64,000 bases of DNA, taken from contig NZ_UNOZ01000007.1 in NCBI RefSeq assembly GCF_900536025.1, forward strand, positions 124,001 through 188,000. The letters are read 5' to 3'. Source of the DNA: Pseudomonas reidholzensis. Lineage in GTDB: Bacteria > Pseudomonadota > Gammaproteobacteria > Pseudomonadales > Pseudomonadaceae. Of the stretch, positions 59,616 through 64,000 are shown piece by piece. The translations under genes and the position numbers were made by a program. The notes under the pieces were generated by a model. It ran no database searches. It was not told the DNA's origin and worked only from the letters and a program-made list of their open reading frames with translations. The number at the start of each line of letters is the position of its first letter. The first letter of the stretch is position 1.

Positions 59616-59941
59616 GACCCAGTCTGACTGTCACGAATGACCGGTTGCTTTTGTGACATCAGCAATCCCTGCATCAAGCTCATCCTCCAATTCGGGAGGT
59701 GCTTCTTCGCCTTCCAGCGTCGTACATTCTCATTCAACGCTCCAGTTCGGGTGCTGAGGTAGATAGCGCCATCCCCGCTTAGACCGCTGCGTAATTCAAA
59801 CCTGCTCAGGGTTTCATGGGTGGCATTTTGATGCTATTTTTTGCCGTTTTTACCTCAAACGCCCTGCTACCGCGCTGTCCGTAGCCTTGCTCTACGGGCT
59901 GCTCCGGTTGAAATGTCAGCTTCTTTTGAAAACGGATTTTT
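59616..59941. other. 326-bp intergenic region
   Basis: No gene was found. A CCGTAG/CTACGG hairpin lies at 59879-59897, 45 bp before the next start codon. The region between 59640 and 59800 reads neither as coding nor as a known repeat. Confidence 0.55.
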
Positions 59942-60940
59942 ATGCTCAAGCTTCGCCCGTGTGCAACGTCACTGATCAGCGTGTCGGTGTTGGCCCTCTC
60001 TTCTCCTGCACTGGCGGACTTCAGCTTTGGTCGAAGTGAAGCCGCCATGCGCGGGCTCATCCGCAGCTACGGTTATCTGCTCGGTCAAGACTACGCACTG
60101 GAACGCATAGCCCAGCTGTACCCCGCGTTACAGGCACCCATCAGAGACGCACAGCTTAATTTCGCCAGCGCCTACGGTGCGACGATCATGGATCAACTGA
60201 GCGGGGAGTTGACCGCCGGCGTGGGCGGCGACACGTTTCGGCAGGTGGCCGCTAAAATTAAGTCCAGCACGCACGACCAGATCATGTCCGCCTCCATGCC
60301 CTATGACGAGGCTGTCGAATTTATCGCCGAAGTGAACAACCGAGCGAAAGGCAAGCTAGACGGCACTATCCTCCCGTACTTGCTGGCGACCACCTACAAG
60401 GGTCAGCCCGCCGCTGAGTTCTCGGCTGACCGGCTTCAACGGTTCAATACCCAGGGGCACCCCAAAGCCCTCGGCTTGAACCTGGCCGTGGCGCTCCCCG
60501 CCTCGTGGGGCGCGGCTGAAGTCGAGCCTGCACATATCGTCCAGAAATGGCAAAGCATGGCGGGCTACGGGCAGCAGATGATTACCCTCGAAGTCCACAA
60601 CGCCGAGGCCAAGGTTACGCAGGAGGAGATCAAGGGGATGATCGACGCGGGCCAACTCGGCACGGTAGCCCCGTCTGGAAGCGTAGTCACCGCTGGCGGC
60701 GTGCAATCGGTCGAGTCGCTGCCAGGCTACTGGCTGGACTATACGACCAGCACTGAACGGGGTGGCAAGACGTTCTATCACGCTGGCCGTCTCAATGCAT
60801 TTTATACGTCTGACAAGGCCTTCCTGATCAGTTGCATGACAACGGCTGACGGGAGCCAGAAAGCGCAAGCGCAGGAAGACTTCAAGAAGATCCAGGCACT
60901 GTGCCCCCTGGTGGTGAACAGTGTCGCGTTGAAAAAATGA
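59942..60940 (+). CDS. Uncharacterised exported protein
   Basis: A 332-residue protein with a signal peptide (LKLRPCATSLISVSVLALSS, then PALADFSFG). The mature protein is helical in the N-terminal part (RGLIRSYGYLLGQDYALERI, and DAVEFIAEVNNRAKGKLDG-like segments) and beta-rich later (LEVHNAEAKVTQEEIKGMID, then SLPGYWLDYTTSTERGGKTF). It has only two cysteines in the mature part, ISCMTTADGS and QALCPLVVNS, which might form a disulphide. No family was recognised. It stands alone with long intergenic stretches on both sides, and its base composition is lower in GC than its neighbours, consistent with horizontal acquisition. Confidence 0.7.
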   Translation: MLKLRPCATSLISVSVLALSSPALADFSFGRSEAAMRGLIRSYGYLLGQDYALERIAQLYPALQAPIRDAQLNFASAYGATIMDQLSGELTAGVGGDTFRQVAAKIKSSTHDQIMSASMPYDEAVEFIAEVNNRAKGKLDGTILPYLLATTYKGQPAAEFSADRLQRFNTQGHPKALGLNLAVALPASWGAAEVEPAHIVQKWQSMAGYGQQMITLEVHNAEAKVTQEEIKGMIDAGQLGTVAPSGSVVTAGGVQSVESLPGYWLDYTTSTERGGKTFYHAGRLNAFYTSDKAFLISCMTTADGSQKAQAQEDFKKIQALCPLVVNSVALKK

Positions 60941-61511
60941 CTCCGAAAGTGCGCTAAGCATATACGGCTCAACCGGCGTTGCGTTGAGCTGACGCGCGCA
61001 CTGAATGGGTGGCAAGATCGAGAAACCGGGCGGTTATCGAACGCACCCAGCGCGTCAGCTCCGATGCCCAGCAGCCTGATGACGGCCACCCTGGACGCAC
61101 AGCATGGAAGGTTTGTGCTGTCCGCCACGCGCACGCCATCGCACCGCTTATCGCTACCCTGCGAGCGGTTTCAGTCTCTCGAAAAATCAGCGCCTAGAGC
61201 GCGGTATCGCTACGTTTACGGGATTTCAGGCGGGGCCGAGCCAGTGCTCCGCCAGGTGTCAAAACCCTGAAATGAAGCGCTCATTTGCGCCACATTTGAC
61301 GCTTCATCAAGTCTGCGCGCTAGCTGATTACTTCATCAAAAACCACCCACCTTAAGTCTAACGCCGCTCCATAAAACCGCTCTAAATCGGTACTTTCAGC
61401 CGACGAAAAAGTTAACTACACATTTAGTTACATGTGTTACGGTGCCGCCGCCCAGCGGGGGGGACCTGTGCCTGTTCCAGCTGGGCAGCTTCCCATTCAC
61501 TGGAACTTTCC
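60941..61511. other. 571-bp intergenic region before the dehydrogenase operon
   Basis: No gene is supported, although short frames near 61009-61355 exist. The last 130 bp include a GTTAAC-rich region at 61411-61440 with arms ACACAT / ATGTGT, and a hairpin GCCCAGC (61450-61456) / GCTGGGC (61480-61486). Both are upstream of the Tat-subunit gene and could be regulatory. The rest is unexplained. Confidence 0.55.
61411..61440. promoter_or_regulatory. Candidate operator ahead of the GMC dehydrogenase operon
   Basis: GTTAACTACACATTTAGTTA is followed by CATGTGTTAC; GTTA-type words recur and ACACAT / ATGTGT form an interrupted inverted repeat. It is 72 bp upstream of the first gene of the operon. The regulator is unknown. 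Confidence 0.35.
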
Positions 61512-62057
61512 ATGCTTAGTAGACGAGAATTTTTTGTCTCCAGCGGCGCTGGCGTGATGCTGCTGACGTTGGGCGCACCCACACTTCTGCCCAAGGCCCT
61601 GGCGGCCAGCGGCGCTCTCGAAGTGCCTGTTGCCCCGGCACCATTCATAGCCCTGGCTGACCAACTCTCCGGCCAGATCGGTGTAGATCGCGAACTGGTC
61701 AACATCGTGCATCAGAAACTTCAGCTGACGCTGCCAGGCCTCGACACGCTGGTCGAGCAGTTGCTGGCAGCGCTGCCTGAAGTGTCCGCCGTGAATGCCC
61801 CGGCCGACCGACTGCAATTGCTGGCCAGCAAAGCGCCGGATCTCAAAAGCCTGTTCCTGCGGGTGAACACCGCGCTGTACCTGGGCACCGTCGAGGACGC
61901 TGAAGGCGTGCGCGAGTGCGTGGCCTTCGAAAGCGTGGCGGCCTACCAGGCCGTGTCGGACTTCGTCGAGCCCCCGAGCTATTGCACCGGAAGCCCGAAT
62001 TTCTGGGTCAACCCTCCTGCCTACGCCCTGCAAGAAGATACCGAACGCCATGCCTGA
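61512..62057 (+). CDS. Tat-exported small subunit of a GMC dehydrogenase
   Basis: A 181-residue protein from the ATG at 61512. The Tat signal is LSRREFFVSSGAGVMLLTLG with the RREFF motif. The mature part includes VDRELVNIVHQKLQLTLPGL and VAFESVAAYQAVSDFVEPPS, followed by YCTGSPNFWVNPPAYALQ, which fits the sorbitol/gluconate/fructose dehydrogenase small-subunit family. The small subunit carries the Tat signal and pilots the folded FAD subunit to the periplasm. Its end overlaps the GMC gene by 8 bp. Confidence 0.82.
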   Translation: MLSRREFFVSSGAGVMLLTLGAPTLLPKALAASGALEVPVAPAPFIALADQLSGQIGVDRELVNIVHQKLQLTLPGLDTLVEQLLAALPEVSAVNAPADRLQLLASKAPDLKSLFLRVNTALYLGTVEDAEGVRECVAFESVAAYQAVSDFVEPPSYCTGSPNFWVNPPAYALQEDTERHA

Positions 62058-63675
62058 TTCGAATTCCACCCCCCTGTCGGCCGACGTGGTCATCATCGGC
62101 GCCGGTGCCGCTGGCGGCGCCGCTGCCGTCAAGCTGCTGCGCAAGGGCCTGTCGGTACTGATGCTCGAGGCCGGCGCACCGCTGGACCAAGGCATGCTGG
62201 TCTCCAACTACCGCAACGGCGCGTACAAGAACAACCACATGGCGCCGTACCCGACGATGCCCTGGGCGCCTCAGCCGAACTTCGTCCCCCACGACAACGG
62301 TTACCTCATCCAGAAGGGCCCTGCCCCGTATACCGCGCAGTACATCCGCGGCGTGGGCGGCACCACCTGGCACTGGGCGGGCCAGGCGTGGCGGCTGATC
62401 CCCAACGACTTCCGCATGCAGACCCTGTATGGCCAATCGGTCGACTGGCCGATCAGCTACGACGAACTCGAGCCCTACTACTGCGAAGCGGAGATCGAGA
62501 TGGGCGTCTCCGGCGGCGGTGCGCTGGCGGGTGACTACGGCTCGCCGCGCTCGATGCCGTACCCCATGGACGTCCTGCCGCTGCCCTACGGCTTCGAGCG
62601 CCTGCGCCAGCGCTACGAGTCGGTCGGCCTGGAGCTGCTGCCAGGCCCGCAAGCGCGCAATAGCACCGCCTACGACGATCGTCCGGCCTGCTGCGGCAAC
62701 AACAACTGCATGCCCATCTGCCCGATCGGCGCTCAGTACAACGGCAGCATGTCGGTGCGCCGAGCCCAAGGGCTGGGCCTGAACCTGATCAGCAACGCCG
62801 TGGTGTTCAAGCTCGAGACCGGCGAAGGCAACCGCATCGTCGCCGCCCACTTCATCGACCAGAACAAGGAAGTCCACCGGGTCACCGGCAAGCACTTCCT
62901 GCTCACCGCCAATGCCATGGAAAGCGTCAAGATCCTGCTGATGTCCAAGGATGAGCGCAACCCCAATGGCGTGGCCAACGCCACCGACCAGGTCGGCCGC
63001 CGCCTGATGGACCACCCGGCCAGCGCCGTCGAGTACCTGGCCGACGAGCCGCTGTACATCGGCCGTGGCCCGATGTGCCCGGGCAGCATCAACAATACCC
63101 GCGACGGGGCTTTCCGCAGCGAGCGCTCTGCCCTGCGCATCGATGTGCACAACGACAACCCGACCCGTTACCTGACCGAAAAGTACCTGGCCCAGGGTTA
63201 CTACGGCAAAGAACTGAACGAGAAGATCAAGCGCGATGGCGAACGCTTCGTGCTGCTCAAGTCGATGTTCGAAATGCTCCCGGACCCGGAAAACCGCATC
63301 GTCCTGAGCGACCAGAAGGACGCCTGGGGCATCCCCAAGATGGAGATCCACTACCGCTTCCCCGAGTACGTGCACCGTGGCTACGACACCTGCCGCGAAC
63401 TGTTCGCCGACTGCGTGAAGGCCTCCGGCGGCAGCGAAGTGAAGTACTCCGACCGCGGCCAGTACACCAACAGCCAGCACATCACCGGCACCTTGAGCAT
63501 GGGCAGCGACCCGCACACCTCGGTGTGCAACAAGCTGGCCCAGGCCCACGACCACGCGAACCTGTACTTCGGCGGCACCGGCGTGATGCCCACCGCTGCG
63601 CTGGTCAACTCGACGCTGACCGGGGTGGCGCTGTCGCTGCTGGCCGCCGACAGCATCATCCAGGCTTCGCTGTGA
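62050..63675 (+). CDS. GMC-family FAD oxidoreductase, large dehydrogenase subunit
   Basis: A 541-residue protein. FAD-binding motif: DVVIIGAGAAGGAAAVKLLR, at residues about 12-31, followed by the usual LEAG. Other GMC features are GVGGTTWHWAGQAWRLIPND (flavin-proximal) and QHITGTLSMGSDPHTSVCNK near the C-terminus with the catalytic His. A cysteine-rich DDRPACCGNNNCMPICPIGA (about residues 208-227) is typical of three-subunit gluconate, fructose and sorbitol dehydrogenases, where it may bind a 3Fe-4S cluster. It has no signal peptide, consistent with co-export by the Tat subunit. It hands electrons to the downstream cytochrome c. Confidence 0.87.
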   Translation: MPDSNSTPLSADVVIIGAGAAGGAAAVKLLRKGLSVLMLEAGAPLDQGMLVSNYRNGAYKNNHMAPYPTMPWAPQPNFVPHDNGYLIQKGPAPYTAQYIRGVGGTTWHWAGQAWRLIPNDFRMQTLYGQSVDWPISYDELEPYYCEAEIEMGVSGGGALAGDYGSPRSMPYPMDVLPLPYGFERLRQRYESVGLELLPGPQARNSTAYDDRPACCGNNNCMPICPIGAQYNGSMSVRRAQGLGLNLISNAVVFKLETGEGNRIVAAHFIDQNKEVHRVTGKHFLLTANAMESVKILLMSKDERNPNGVANATDQVGRRLMDHPASAVEYLADEPLYIGRGPMCPGSINNTRDGAFRSERSALRIDVHNDNPTRYLTEKYLAQGYYGKELNEKIKRDGERFVLLKSMFEMLPDPENRIVLSDQKDAWGIPKMEIHYRFPEYVHRGYDTCRELFADCVKASGGSEVKYSDRGQYTNSQHITGTLSMGSDPHTSVCNKLAQAHDHANLYFGGTGVMPTAALVNSTLTGVALSLLAADSIIQASL

Positions 63676-63685
63676 GGGGCTACGC

Positions 63686-64000
63686 ATGTTGATGAAAACA
63701 GGATCGACAAAGGCGCGCGCTCGCTTGAAGGCGCTGGTCTGGTGCGGCGTTGCCGTGGCGGTCGCCGCGGCGATCGGCGCCGGCAGCGTGATCTGGAAGC
63801 AAGCAAAGATCGACATGCCGGTGGCCAAGCCTGGGCAGGACAGCGCGGCGTTGATCGAACGCGGCCGCGCCGTGGCCCTGGCCTCGGACTGCGTGGCCTG
63901 CCACACCTCCGAGGCGAGCAAACCCTATGCGGGCGGCATGGCCTTCGACACACCGTTCGGCAGGCTGTACTCGACCAACATCACCCAGGACCCGGTCAAC
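63686..64000 (+). CDS. Membrane-anchored cytochrome c subunit (cut by window edge)
   Basis: An open frame begins at the ATG at 63686, 10 bp after the GMC stop, with GAGGGG 6 nt upstream, and runs off the right edge after 105 codons. It opens MLMKTGSTKARARLKALVWC with an uncleaved-looking helix (VAVAVAAAIGAGSVIWKQ), then DCVACHTSEASKPYAGGM, whose CVACH is a c-type haem motif. Three such motifs would be expected in the complete electron-transfer subunit of this dehydrogenase type, but only the first is in view. It delivers electrons to the quinone pool or terminal oxidases. Confidence 0.82.
   Translation, partial: MLMKTGSTKARARLKALVWCGVAVAVAAAIGAGSVIWKQAKIDMPVAKPGQDSAALIERGRAVALASDCVACHTSEASKPYAGGMAFDTPFGRLYSTNITQDPVN

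Noticed and set aside
61009..61355. Short frames in the gap before the dehydrogenase operon
   Set aside because: Three overlapping frames with no ribosome site or family match; treated as non-coding.
62008..63921. Open frame of 637 codons opposite the GMC dehydrogenase
   Set aside because: It is antisense to the GMC gene, whose FAD motifs and Tat partner leave no doubt about the true strand.

Overview
This 64 kb window is high-GC chromosomal DNA from a fluorescent Pseudomonas, most probably of the P. putida group. The evidence is the protein style, the REP-type palindromes carrying GCGGGTAAACCCGCTCCCACA or close variants, and the density of FecI/FecR/TonB-receptor systems. No rRNA, tRNA, CRISPR array, transposase or prophage was seen. 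Both ends cut genes: proP at the left and a cytochrome c subunit at the right.

Layout. 0-5.7 kb: the proP start, a perfect 43-bp inverted repeat, a sorbosone-dehydrogenase-like lipoprotein coupled to a DUF2231 membrane protein, and a large autotransporter. 5.8-44.1 kb: five complete cell-surface-signalling systems, each an ECF sigma factor, a FecR anti-sigma factor and a TonB-dependent receptor with an N-terminal signalling (STN) domain. System A is at 5.85-9.77 kb (+), B at 17.66-21.71 kb (-), C at 27.66-31.67 kb (-), D at 33.40-37.41 kb (+) and E at 39.88-44.13 kb (+). A Fur-box-like sequence lies ahead of each sigma gene. An A-rich TGAAAAA-type element lies 70-110 bp ahead of each receptor gene. 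The expected logic is that low iron derepresses sigma/fecR through Fur, the loaded receptor signals through FecR, and the freed sigma factor transcribes the receptor gene.

Between these systems lie a TorF-type porin, an OsmC-YcaO fusion protein, a twin-arginine FAD oxidoreductase with a GntR-like operator, a WYL regulator divergent from two unrecognised genes (14.7-17.2 kb), a Gfo/Idh/MocA dehydrogenase divergent from a LysR regulator, a GFA-family protein, an MFS (ACS-type) transporter, three small DUF proteins and a PAS hybrid histidine kinase.

44-64 kb: a CPA1-type Na+/H+ antiporter; a three-gene envelope/stress operon (ElaB/YqjD-like, holin-X-like, DUF3618); a GAF-PAS-HisKA_2 kinase; a sulfonate-type binding protein with a peroxiredoxin and a flavin monooxygenase; an isochorismatase-family hydrolase; and a mesX-mesD pair (DUF1852 plus core MetE) followed by a MetR-like regulator, which predicts folate-independent methionine synthesis. 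Then come two overlapping GNAT acetyltransferases, a DUF7832-like protein, two unrecognised envelope proteins, and a Tat-subunit/GMC/cytochrome c periplasmic dehydrogenase operon that runs off the right edge.

The strongest candidates for something under-described are the clustering of five FecIRA systems with a shared promoter-like element, the WYL-linked pair of unknown genes, the mesX-mesD-metR-like module, and the large inverted composite repeat at 26.95-27.59 kb. All functions are inferred from sequence alone.
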